Source of the DNA: CAZRZN01 sp964604565
GTDB taxonomy: Bacteria > Pseudomonadota > Alphaproteobacteria > Rhodobacterales > Rhodobacteraceae
Assembly (NCBI GenBank): GCA_964604565.1
Contig: CAZRZN010000165.1
Coordinates: forward strand, 1 to 9,311
Direction: 5' to 3'
Length of the DNA: 9,311 nucleotides
How positions within the stretch are numbered: position 1 is the stretch's first letter; every line of letters begins with the position of its first letter. Positions 1-6,349 of this stretch are shown here, in pieces. The notes below the pieces were generated by a model, which searched no databases, was not told where the DNA came from, and worked only from the letters and a program-made list of their open reading frames with translations. A program made the translations under genes and the position numbers.

Positions 1-10
1 TAGTCTCCAT
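1..10 (-). CDS. 5' end of an unidentified gene leaving the left edge
   Basis: Only the first three codons are in the window: ATG at 10-8, then GAG and ACT (Met-Glu-Thr). The start is inferred from a nine-base ribosome binding site at 19-27, eight bases upstream of the ATG, which is complementary to the 16S rRNA tail. The product cannot be identified. The gene points the same way as the chemoreceptor gene, whose stop lies 224 bases upstream, so read-through is possible. The alternative is a chance purine-rich stretch, but the sequence and spacing are unusually good. Confidence 0.5.
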
Positions 11-18
11 TGAGAAAC

Positions 19-27
19 TCACCTCCT
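19..27 (-). promoter_or_regulatory. Strong Shine-Dalgarno for the left-edge gene
   Basis: The minus strand reads AGGAGGTGA, a full match to the anti-Shine-Dalgarno sequence of bacterial 16S rRNA. It ends eight bases before the ATG at 10-8. It is the strongest ribosome binding site seen in the window and suggests a highly translated product. No clear promoter was found upstream; the AT-richer stretch around 35-75 is the likeliest place. Confidence 0.55.
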
Positions 28-140
28 GACATCCAGCAGGGGTTAAGTCTCAGATAACAAAGATCTCAAGAAGGCGCGGCCCAGACACCGCATACGGTCC
101 ATCCATGCGAAGCCTGTTTCCAGGACTGGCCCTGTCAGCC

Positions 141-180
141 GGAACCTTGGTCCGTCCGGAAAGGGCGGGCCAAGGGTACC
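141..180 (-). repeat. Imperfect inverted repeat downstream of the chemoreceptor gene
   Basis: The arms at 141-150 (GGAACCTTGG) and 170-180 (CCAAGGGTACC) pair with one mismatch and one bulge around a loop of about 19 bases. It lies 55-95 bases past the chemoreceptor stop and upstream of the left-edge gene. It could be a transcript-end or leader structure. There is no T-run after it on the minus strand, so it is not called an intrinsic terminator. Confidence 0.25.
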
Positions 181-234
181 TGATATTGGTTGCAGGTGCG
201 AAACCAGAGCCGTGGAACGGGTTGGCAATCGTCC

Positions 235-1854
235 TCAGACTGCTGCGGAAACAGATCGTGCGGCGTCCCTGCGTGCGTCGGGAAGTGCAAAAGCATGCAC
301 CTCGTGCGCGGTGGGCTGGGTCGACGCTGGCGCGTCTGTTTGGAGCGCCAGTCTGAAACGTTGCATCGATGTCCGCAGTCCGGCGGCATGAGCACCAAAG
401 GAATGCGCCGCGGCGGTGCATTGCTCCACCATCGCCGCGTTCTGTTGGGTGACGTGGTCAAGGCTTACGACGCTGGTGTTGATCTCGTTCAGTCCCTGCG
501 CCTGTTCTGCGGCGCTTCGGGCGAGGTCCGCGACGAAGTTCGAGATCTCCTCCACGCGATCAATGATCTCCATGAGGGCTGTCCCAACCTGGTTCACCAT
601 GTCGACGCCTTCATCAACCTGTTGTGCGGATCCCGATATCAGTGTCTTGATGTCGTGGGCCGCGTTGGAAGACCTTTGTGCCAAGGCACGCACCTCGGTG
701 GCGACAACGGCAAAACCCTTTCCGGCTTCACCGGCCCGGGCCGCCTCCACCCCGGCATTGAGCGACAGGAGGCTTGTCTGGAAAGCAATGTCATCTATCA
801 CACCGATGATTTGCGTGATCTGCGCCGACTGCTTTTCAATTTCGGACATCGCCGATACGGCCGAATCGACCAGGTCGCTGGAGGCCCGCGCCTTGCCCTT
901 CGTTTCAGAGACGTATTGTTCTACCTTCGCCGCCCCGTCCGCGGAGGATTTCATCGCGCGCGTGATTTCATCGAGCGCTGCCGCCGTTTCTTCCACGGTT
1001 GCTGCCTGCGATTCAGTGCGCTTTGACAGGTCATCCGTTGCCACCGTGATCTCCTGCGCACCGTTGGACAGGTCGATGGCGCGCTCCGCGACAGAGGCAA
1101 GCGTCTCTGATAGCTCAGTGATCGCCGTGTTGAAATCCGTACGCAACCGATCGTATTCCCCCGGAAATTCTTTTTCTATCAGACCTGACAGATCGCGGTC
1201 GGCCAGCTTGGTCAGGGATCCGCGCAGCATGGTGACGACGTCTTCCTGTTCGGCCTGCGCTTGCGCCGCGATTGCCTGTGCTTGTTGCGCCTCATTCAGT
1301 GCATGGGCGACGCGCGCCTGATCGGCTTGTGCCTGACGCACGTGCTTTTGCCTCAGGCTGACCGTGTAGACGAGGGCAAGGGCTTCGGCGATCAGGACGA
1401 CGCCGTGTATCGCCGCCCGTTCCAGATTGACGATCAGATCGGCAGAGGGATAGATCAGGTTCGGCAACGCGACACTGAGGGACAGATGCTGGATGGCAAC
1501 AAGTCCGGTGCCGAGGATGAGCGCGCGGACATCGACGAGGACGACAATCCCCGCCAAGGCTGCAAAGTAAAGCATGTGGCTGTCGAGCTGCCATGGATGC
1601 CCATTCAAAGATGCCGTGATCAGCATCACCACTGCCATGAGCGCAGTTGTGACGCCAAGCCGTGCAACGGGTCCATTTCCGCGCGCCGCGATCAAGGCGA
1701 GCACGATCAAGCCGCTGCTTGACGCAACGTAGGGCACATAGGACATGCCGCGCAGCAGCGCGATCAGGGGCGGAATCGTTGCGAGAAACGCCGCGCACCA
1801 CAGGATGATCTTCTGACCATTGGCCCGTGCCATGGCAAGCACATCCACCTTCAT
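235..1854 (-). CDS. Methyl-accepting chemotaxis protein with polytopic membrane sensor
   Basis: This is a 539-aa chemoreceptor that should signal through CheA/CheW. About six hydrophobic segments fill residues 15-165 with only short loops, so there is no periplasmic ligand domain. The segment near residue 86 contains HPWQLDSHM, a motif I remember from other alphaproteobacterial receptors with this membrane module. Residues 168-205 are an Ala/Gln-rich linker helix, and a HAMP-like stretch follows (about 206-250). The signalling domain runs to about 500, with the hairpin tip at 352-392 (IDDIAFQT, NAGVEAARAGEAGKGF, EVRALAQRS). No CheR-docking pentapeptide is seen at the C-terminus. The start is the ATG at 1854-1852, overlapping the upstream stop as ATGA, with GAAAGGA eight bases ahead. 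The open frame continues 70 codons further upstream, but those residues are unlike any receptor and lie antisense-free inside the upstream gene in another frame. Ligand unknown; membrane potential, redox or a lipophilic signal is possible. Confidence 0.93.
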   Translation of the reverse strand: MKVDVLAMARANGQKIILWCAAFLATIPPLIALLRGMSYVPYVASSSGLIVLALIAARGNGPVARLGVTTALMAVVMLITASLNGHPWQLDSHMLYFAALAGIVVLVDVRALILGTGLVAIQHLSLSVALPNLIYPSADLIVNLERAAIHGVVLIAEALALVYTVSLRQKHVRQAQADQARVAHALNEAQQAQAIAAQAQAEQEDVVTMLRGSLTKLADRDLSGLIEKEFPGEYDRLRTDFNTAITELSETLASVAERAIDLSNGAQEITVATDDLSKRTESQAATVEETAAALDEITRAMKSSADGAAKVEQYVSETKGKARASSDLVDSAVSAMSEIEKQSAQITQIIGVIDDIAFQTSLLSLNAGVEAARAGEAGKGFAVVATEVRALAQRSSNAAHDIKTLISGSAQQVDEGVDMVNQVGTALMEIIDRVEEISNFVADLARSAAEQAQGLNEINTSVVSLDHVTQQNAAMVEQCTAAAHSFGAHAAGLRTSMQRFRLALQTDAPASTQPTAHEVHAFALPDARRDAARSVSAAV

Positions 1855-2180
1855 GTTTCTGTTCCTTTCGTAGACGTGGTCGTAGAGACGCCGCACAGGC
1901 GCGCAATGGATGTGCCGTCGATCACGGCCCATGCGCCCGCATCCCGAAGGCGCCGGTTGAAATCGCTGCCATCCGCGGCGAACGCCAGCAGCCCCATGGG
2001 CGCCTGAACCGGCCCGACCAGATCTCCGCCAGCCTTTTGAACCAGTTCCAGGCCGTCCCTCCATGGTGGAAAAAGGACGAGGCGTGGTCCGGCCTCGGGC
2101 GTTGGCGTGCCAACAATTGCCAGGGCTGGCGGAACGAAAAGGCTCGACAAGAGCAAGATGATGAACGCTGCTTTCGACAT
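1851..2180 (-). CDS. Small exported protein coupled to the chemoreceptor gene
   Basis: This 109-aa protein has a clear N-terminal signal sequence: a Lys at residue 3, a hydrophobic core at 5-17 and a likely signal peptidase I site after ALA at 19-21. The mature part is about 88 residues with one cysteine (Cys96) and recognisable blocks VLFPPWRDG (35-43), GGDLVGP (51-57) and GAWAVIDG (82-89). The tail is Ser/Thr-rich. I do not recognise the family. Its stop overlaps the chemoreceptor start by ATGA, so the two are almost certainly translated together. Inference: it could be a periplasmic partner feeding the receptor, which has no periplasmic domain of its own. The ATG at 2180 is the only ATG before an in-frame TAG at 2222-2220. 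The ribosome binding site is weak. Codon use and the signal peptide argue that it is real. Confidence 0.72.
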   Translation of the reverse strand: MSKAAFIILLLSSLFVPPALAIVGTPTPEAGPRLVLFPPWRDGLELVQKAGGDLVGPVQAPMGLLAFAADGSDFNRRLRDAGAWAVIDGTSIARLCGVSTTTSTKGTET

Positions 2181-2605
2181 GAAGAACGTTGTTGCTGGCT
2201 GTCCGTTAAGGGCGCGTATCTATTTCCGGCACAGCGACATGAAATCGAGAAGATTTGACTGTTTGCTTTTCGGCGGGAGGGTGACCGACCAATCGCCTGC
2301 CAGGACGCCCTGAACACCGATCAAGCCTGTTGCATGGCTTTGACTTCCGGGTTCCGTGCGGATTCACGCTCCGGTCCGCACCAGTGCCAATGGACTGGCC
2401 CGACCCGCTTTGTCTGTCTTGCTTCAACGCCGCGCAATAACGGCTGTCTTGCGCGCCCGAGAGGCTACGTCGCCAATTCCGAAACTGCCGTGAAATGCGC
2501 GATAAAGGCTATGGAATAACCCGCGGCACGCATGAATGGCACCGCTTGGCGGCGGTCAAATCACGATCTCAACTGTCGGCTTCATGCTCCTCGACGCCTC
2601 GCCTG
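2181..2605. other. Gene-free stretch between hemN and the exported-protein gene
   Basis: These 425 bases hold no open frame with protein-like composition on either strand. They must contain the 3' end of the bchE-bchJ-hemN transcript and the promoter of the exported protein/chemoreceptor pair, both on the minus strand. A weak -10-like hexamer (TAGATA, 2222-2217) lies 36 bases before the 2180 start, but its -35 is poor. No sigma-28, FNR or PpsR site was recognised, nor any strong terminator hairpin. The stretch around 2470-2520 is AT-richer than its surroundings. Confidence 0.5.
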
Positions 2606-3955
2606 TCAGACAGCGACGGAATGGCGCGCGGTTCCGGCTTGCAGATAGACGTCGAACGCAGCGGCCGCAATGCGGACAAGAGGCCGGCCTTTTGGTGTCA
2701 TGCGCACCGTCCCGCCTGAAAGCGTCAGAAGACCGTCGGTCTGCATCTCTTCCAGAGCGCAAAAGGACTCGACCCACCAGCCCTCGGCAGCACCATGGGC
2801 ACGCCCGATCGCGGCGGCATCGACATGGCCGTCGCACATCAGCCGCTCTATCACGGCAGCGCGAAGACGGTCGTCCTGTATAAAAGGCAAACCCTTGGCG
2901 ACGGGCAACCGCCCGTCCGACACCGCCCGCGACCACGCGCCGGTTTCGGTGATGTTCTGAACATAGCCCGACGGCGTGCGCCCGATGGAGGTGGCCCCCA
3001 TTCCGATCAGCGTTTCTGCCCGGTCGGTCGTGTAACCCTGAAAATTGCGGCGGAGGGTTCCCGCCCCGGCAGCGATCGCCAATTCATCCTCCGGCAGGGC
3101 AAAATGATCCAGACCGATCGCCACGTAGCCTTCGGCAAGCAAGGCCTCTGCCGCAGCTTTGGCCTGCGCGGCGCGGGCCTGCGCGTCTGGAAGGGACGCA
3201 TCGTCGATCATGCGCTGGTTCTTTGCCATCCACGGAACATGTGCATACCCGAAGAGAGCCACCCGGTCTGGCCGCATTTGGGCGCTCAGCCTGACGGTTT
3301 CGACAAGGCTTTCGACGGTCTGGAAAGGCAGGCCATAGATGAGGTCGAAATTGATGCCGGACACACCCGCTGCGCGCAATTGGTCGACAGAGGTGCGGAC
3401 CATCGCCGGGGATTGCACGCGGTTGATCGCCTTTTGCACGCGGAGATCAAATTCCTGCACGCCAAAGCTTGCGCGGGTGAAGCCAAGCTGGCCGATGCGC
3501 GCCGCCATCTCGGCGGTCAGCGTGCGCGGGTCGCTTTCAATGGCAACCTCGGCATCCTCCGCGAAGTTCCAGCGTGCACGGACATCGGTCATGAGGCTTT
3601 GCAGATCGTCGGGGCTCAGCGCCGTGGGCGTGCCGCCACCCCAATGCAGATGGGATATGGTCATGCGACCGGGAAGCGCATCGGCGGTCAGCGCCACCTC
3701 CTTGCGCAGGGTCTGCGCATAGGCACCAACGGGGCCGTAACGCGAGGCAAGTTTCATGTTGCAGCCGCAATACCAGCACATCTGACGACAGAATGGCACG
3801 TGCAGGTAGAGCGAAACAGGTGTATTCACATCCAGTCCGGACAGCCAGTCGCGGTAACGCGCCTCGCCAAAATCCTTCTGGAAATGGGGGGCTGTGGGAT
3901 AGCTGGTGTAGCGCGGCGTGGCGCGGCGTGCGTAACGCTCAAGGACGGGATCCAT
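2606..3955 (-). CDS. hemN: Oxygen-independent coproporphyrinogen III oxidase (dehydrogenase)
   Basis: This radical SAM enzyme decarboxylates two propionates of coproporphyrinogen III to give protoporphyrinogen IX, using two SAM and no oxygen, in the cytoplasm. The length of 449 aa is usual for true HemN. Visible landmarks are PRYTSYPTAPHF (14-25), the 4Fe-4S ligands Cys56, Cys60 and Cys63 followed by Cys65 (CxxxCxxCxC, the HemN signature), GGGTP (106-110), GVQEF (165-169), YAHVPWMAKNQ (237-247), GLDHFALPEDELA (281-293) and NFQGYTT (304-310). The complete set separates it from HemW-type homologues. E. coli HemN has Asp where this protein has Glu168. The ATG at 3955-3953 overlaps the bchJ stop as TGATG, so translation is probably coupled. 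It is the last gene of the operon and supplies the precursor of heme and bacteriochlorophyll in low oxygen. Rhodobacter species can carry paralogues (hemN/hemZ), so the exact symbol is less sure than the function. Confidence 0.95.
   Translation of the reverse strand: MDPVLERYARRATPRYTSYPTAPHFQKDFGEARYRDWLSGLDVNTPVSLYLHVPFCRQMCWYCGCNMKLASRYGPVGAYAQTLRKEVALTADALPGRMTISHLHWGGGTPTALSPDDLQSLMTDVRARWNFAEDAEVAIESDPRTLTAEMAARIGQLGFTRASFGVQEFDLRVQKAINRVQSPAMVRTSVDQLRAAGVSGINFDLIYGLPFQTVESLVETVRLSAQMRPDRVALFGYAHVPWMAKNQRMIDDASLPDAQARAAQAKAAAEALLAEGYVAIGLDHFALPEDELAIAAGAGTLRRNFQGYTTDRAETLIGMGATSIGRTPSGYVQNITETGAWSRAVSDGRLPVAKGLPFIQDDRLRAAVIERLMCDGHVDAAAIGRAHGAAEGWWVESFCALEEMQTDGLLTLSGGTVRMTPKGRPLVRIAAAAFDVYLQAGTARHSVAV
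3911..3930. repeat. Perfect 10-bp tandem duplication inside hemN codons 9-15
   Basis: GCGCGGCGTG occurs twice in direct succession, within the codons for the ARRATPR stretch near the HemN N-terminus. Ten is not a multiple of three, so gain or loss of a copy would shift the frame. The encoded residues flow into the conserved PRYTSYPT block, so the present copy number is the functional frame. It is probably chance in GC-rich Arg/Ala codons. Confidence 0.6.
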
Positions 3956-4575
3956 CAGACAGGCTTTCGGGAAAGAGTGATTTCAAAACGGCAGGCAGTG
4001 GCGCCATGGGCGCAGCACGTGGGGTGGGAAACATGCGCATGTTTCGTCACAAGCGCACGGAACAGCCGCTCGAACACCGCTAAATGCCAAGGGCAGTGCG
4101 GCTGGGCGAGCGGATTATCGATGATCTCAAGCACGGCGGGATGGCCAGCAAAGGTCCGCACGCGCCCCGTCCCGGCATAGGTCCACGCATTCGATGCCAT
4201 GGCCCGCAAGAGGATAGGTGCAGAAAGGCGTGGTGGCAGGCACTGCATGACCCATTGGGCCGGACGTGGAATTCGGTTGGCCAAGAGGTAGTCGGCCGTC
4301 CTGCGCCCCGCGTCGGCGGCAATCCGCGTCGCGTCGTCAGGGGCAAGCGTCACGCGCAGGCTGTCATGCAGCCGCGCGGCAATGGTCTGGTCCACCATTC
4401 GTTGCGGCGGGGTGTCGAGCACGCGGTCAAGATCCGCAGCCCCGAACACCCGAGCGGCGAGAGGGTCGCCACCCAAGGCGCGCAAGGCGGCAGCCACCTG
4501 AGTGACCGCGTTGGGACCAACCTTCGCCTCTGGATTCGCAGCCGTTCCTGTCGGGGCGGCCGTGACAGCACCCAT
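3955..4575 (-). CDS. bchJ: BchJ, V4R-domain bacteriochlorophyll biosynthesis protein
   Basis: This 206-aa cytoplasmic protein matches BchJ. It was first named 4-vinyl protochlorophyllide reductase, but the 8-vinyl reductases are now known to be BciA and BciB. BchJ is better regarded as an accessory protein, perhaps handling a pigment intermediate. The N-terminal 25 residues are low in complexity. A helical region follows (22-105), and the C-terminal V4R-type domain (about 105-200) includes AWTYAGTGRV (130-139), DNPLA (153-157), and HPTCCAHGATACRFEI (184-199) with Cys187, Cys188 and Cys195, the usual small-molecule-binding end of V4R proteins. I chose the ATG at 4575-4573, which overlaps the bchE stop as TGATG just as hemN overlaps bchJ. 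A GTG one codon earlier (4578) is also possible. In Rhodobacter bchG often follows bchJ; here hemN does. Confidence 0.92.
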   Translation of the reverse strand: MGAVTAAPTGTAANPEAKVGPNAVTQVAAALRALGGDPLAARVFGAADLDRVLDTPPQRMVDQTIAARLHDSLRVTLAPDDATRIAADAGRRTADYLLANRIPRPAQWVMQCLPPRLSAPILLRAMASNAWTYAGTGRVRTFAGHPAVLEIIDNPLAQPHCPWHLAVFERLFRALVTKHAHVSHPTCCAHGATACRFEITLSRKPV

Positions 4576-6269
4576 CACGCGGTTTCCCTGCTATCGTTGG
4601 ACGCGCCTTGCGGCATGACAAAACCCTTTTCCTCCGGCATCTGCTCCGATCCGCCGCCGCAGGCCATCACCTTGGCCGCATTGCGGTCCTCGGCACGGGC
4701 CTTTCCTTGGGCGCGCAATGCCTCCCGGCGTTCCTTTGCCTTGGCGGCGCGGTCCGCTGCAGCCTCCCAGTCGGCCATTTGCGCGGGGGCGATCTTGCGG
4801 CTGTCGTCAAAATGGAAATCCACCTTCTTCTTCGACTGCGGACCGGTGTATCCGACCTTGCCCAGATCGTAGAAGGTGCGGGCAAACCCGGCCTTGGCAA
4901 AGGCCTTGAGACAGCCCAGCAGATAGCGCCGGCGGAATCCCGTGCCGCGCCAAGGGTAATGGAACAGCGCCTTGATCATGTAAAACCGGCGATAATTGTT
5001 CATCACCCGGTCGAGCAGTTCGGCGCGATCCATCGCTTCGGGGCGCATGATCGGCGTGACAAAATTGTATTTGTCGAAATCGAACACTTCTACCTTGTCG
5101 CCCAGTTCCTGATAAAGCGGCGTGAAGGGCCAGGGCGTATACATCGACCAGTTCGCCAGATCCGGGTTCCACTCGCGCGCGTAACGATATGTCTCCTCCA
5201 GCGTTTCGGGCGTTTCGTTGTCCAGTCCGACAATGAATTGTGCCTCGGTAAAGATGTCGGCCTCACGCAGCAGCTGGATCGCGCGGCGGTTGTCCTCGAC
5301 CTTTGTTTCCTTGTTGAACAGATCAAGTTTCAGTTGCGCCGCAGCCTCCGTTCCCAGCGAGACATGGACCAATCCCGCCTTTCGGAAAAAGGGCAGAAGC
5401 TCTTCGTCCCGCAGAATATCGGTGACCCGGGTGTTGATGCCCCATTTGACCTTTTCCGGCAGGCCGCGCGCGATCAGTTCCTCGCAGAACTGGACGAATT
5501 TCTTGCGGTTGATGCTGGGCTCTTCGTCCGCAAGAATGAAGAAGCCCACGTCATGTTCGTTCACCAGCTTTTCGATTTCGTCGACGACCTTCTTGGGGTC
5601 GCGCACGCGATAGTCGCGCCAGAACTTCCACTGGGAACAGAACGAGCAGGTGAAAGGGCACCCGCGCGCCATGCTCGGGATCGCCACCCTGACGCCAAGA
5701 GGCACGTAGATGTAGCTGCCCCAGTCCAGCAGCGACCAGTCGGCCTCGATCGCGTCGAGATCCTTCACCGTGGACGCAGCCTGTGTGGCGATGATCTCCG
5801 ACCCGTCAATATAGGCGATGCCCTTGATCTGCTTGCGCGCTGTCTGCCAGCGACCATCCCCATAGGCGCGCAGCAGGTCGACGATGATCTCCTCGCCCTC
5901 GCCACGCACGATGACATCGATCCACGGGGCCTCGGACAGCACCTGTTTGTACATGAACGTCGCATGGACACCGCCCAGCACACCCAAGGCGTCCGGGCAG
6001 ACCTCCTTGGCGATCTCCAGCACGCGTTCGGCCTTGTAGATCGACGGGGTGATGGCGGTCACGCCGACGACGTCGGGCTGCAGGTCACGCAGCCTGTCTG
6101 CCAAGGCATCGTCTTCGATGTTGTGGGTCATCGCGTCGATGAAGGTGATGTCGCTGAAGCCAGCGGATTTCAGCGCGCCCCCGATATAGGCGACCCACGC
6201 GGCGGGCCAACTGCCTGCGATCTCCGCGCCGCCAGAATGATAGTTTGGATGAACGAGAACAATTTTCAT
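4575..6269 (-). CDS. bchE: Anaerobic Mg-protoporphyrin IX monomethyl ester cyclase
   Basis: BchE forms the isocyclic E ring of bacteriochlorophyll, converting Mg-protoporphyrin IX monomethyl ester to protochlorophyllide with water-derived oxygen. It is a cobalamin-dependent radical SAM enzyme. The length of 564 aa is usual. The N-terminal 1-140 is a B12-binding-like Rossmann domain (MKIVLVHPNYHSGGAEIAGSW, GGVHATF at 99-105, VRGEGEE at 121-127). The 4Fe-4S ligands are Cys204, Cys208 and Cys211 in RGCPFTCSFCSQW, and the radical SAM barrel runs to about 390. The C-terminal tail (490-564) is charged and Ala-rich, with ACGGG at 536-540. The ATG at 6269 is preceded by AGGGAGG six bases upstream. 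It is the first gene of the operon with bchJ and hemN, downstream of FnrL/PpsR-like sites, which suits an oxygen-sensitive enzyme. Nothing in the sequence suggests inactivation. Confidence 0.97.
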   Translation of the reverse strand: MKIVLVHPNYHSGGAEIAGSWPAAWVAYIGGALKSAGFSDITFIDAMTHNIEDDALADRLRDLQPDVVGVTAITPSIYKAERVLEIAKEVCPDALGVLGGVHATFMYKQVLSEAPWIDVIVRGEGEEIIVDLLRAYGDGRWQTARKQIKGIAYIDGSEIIATQAASTVKDLDAIEADWSLLDWGSYIYVPLGVRVAIPSMARGCPFTCSFCSQWKFWRDYRVRDPKKVVDEIEKLVNEHDVGFFILADEEPSINRKKFVQFCEELIARGLPEKVKWGINTRVTDILRDEELLPFFRKAGLVHVSLGTEAAAQLKLDLFNKETKVEDNRRAIQLLREADIFTEAQFIVGLDNETPETLEETYRYAREWNPDLANWSMYTPWPFTPLYQELGDKVEVFDFDKYNFVTPIMRPEAMDRAELLDRVMNNYRRFYMIKALFHYPWRGTGFRRRYLLGCLKAFAKAGFARTFYDLGKVGYTGPQSKKKVDFHFDDSRKIAPAQMADWEAAADRAAKAKERREALRAQGKARAEDRNAAKVMACGGGSEQMPEEKGFVMPQGASNDSRETA

Positions 6270-6275
6270 GGCCGG

Positions 6276-6282
6276 CCTCCCT
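6276..6282 (-). promoter_or_regulatory. Ribosome binding site of bchE
   Basis: The minus strand reads AGGGAGG, six bases before the ATG at 6269. It fixes the bchE start and agrees with the family N-terminus MKIVLVHPN. Confidence 0.75.
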
Positions 6283-6298
6283 ATGGGTCTGGGGGTAA

Positions 6299-6304
6299 AT
6301 TACA
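6299..6304 (-). promoter_or_regulatory. Candidate -10 element of the bchE promoter
   Basis: TGTAAT on the minus strand matches the sigma-70 -10 consensus at five of six bases. There is no good -35 at the right distance (TCAAGG at 17 bases), as expected for an activator-dependent promoter. Transcription would begin near 6289-6292, which puts the FnrL box centre at about -38 to -42, near the class II activation position. This is a sequence-only prediction. Confidence 0.4.
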
Positions 6305-6311
6305 GGGCATG

Positions 6312-6349
6312 TGTCAACCTACCTTGACGCAGATCAAATAAAGTTGACA
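6312..6349. promoter_or_regulatory. Nested dyad with two PpsR/CrtJ-like half-site pairs upstream of bchE
   Basis: TGTCAA at 6312-6317 and TTGACA at 6344-6349 are perfect inverted arms centred at 6330.5. PpsR/CrtJ, the aerobic repressor of bch, crt and puc genes, recognises TGT-N12-ACA. Here 6312-6329 reads TGT-N12-ACG (five of six defined bases) and 6332-6349 reads GAT-N12-ACA (four of six). The two tandem candidate sites are two bases apart, and each shares its inner half with the central FNR-like box. The layout suggests cooperative PpsR binding competing with FnrL. Neither PpsR site is perfect, so the repressor role is less certain than the FnrL site. Confidence 0.5.
6324..6337. promoter_or_regulatory. 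FNR/FnrL box of the bchE operon
   Basis: TTGAC-GCAG-ATCAA matches the FNR consensus TTGAT-N4-ATCAA at nine of ten defined bases. FnrL is the oxygen-sensing 4Fe-4S activator of anaerobic tetrapyrrole genes in Rhodobacter. The box centre is 61 bases upstream of the bchE ATG, a distance that allows a class II activator position. It is the only good FNR match noticed in the window, and it sits where low-oxygen induction would make sense. Confidence 0.72.

Noticed and set aside
190..1321. Long plus-strand frames antisense to the chemoreceptor gene (190-1026 and 416-1321)
   Set aside because: Both lie opposite the conserved signalling domain, and their Ser/Cys/Arg-rich translations are typical of shadows.
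1855..2064. 70-codon upstream extension of the chemoreceptor frame
   Set aside because: The residues are Arg/Gly-rich with no receptor character, they lie over the exported-protein gene in another frame, and the ATGA overlap with a good ribosome binding site at 1863-1869 marks the true start at 1854.
2311..2324. Possible FNR site (TGAAC-N4-ATCAA)
   Set aside because: Only one half-site fits; the other matches the consensus at two of five bases.
2795..4180. 461-codon open frame antisense to hemN and bchJ
   Set aside because: Same cause: antisense to well-identified genes, no domains, composition driven by GC bias.
4608..6341. 577-codon open frame antisense to bchE on the plus strand
   Set aside because: It is the mirror of a GC-rich gene with strong third-position bias. 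bchE on the other strand has complete family motifs, and the antisense translation shows no recognisable domain.
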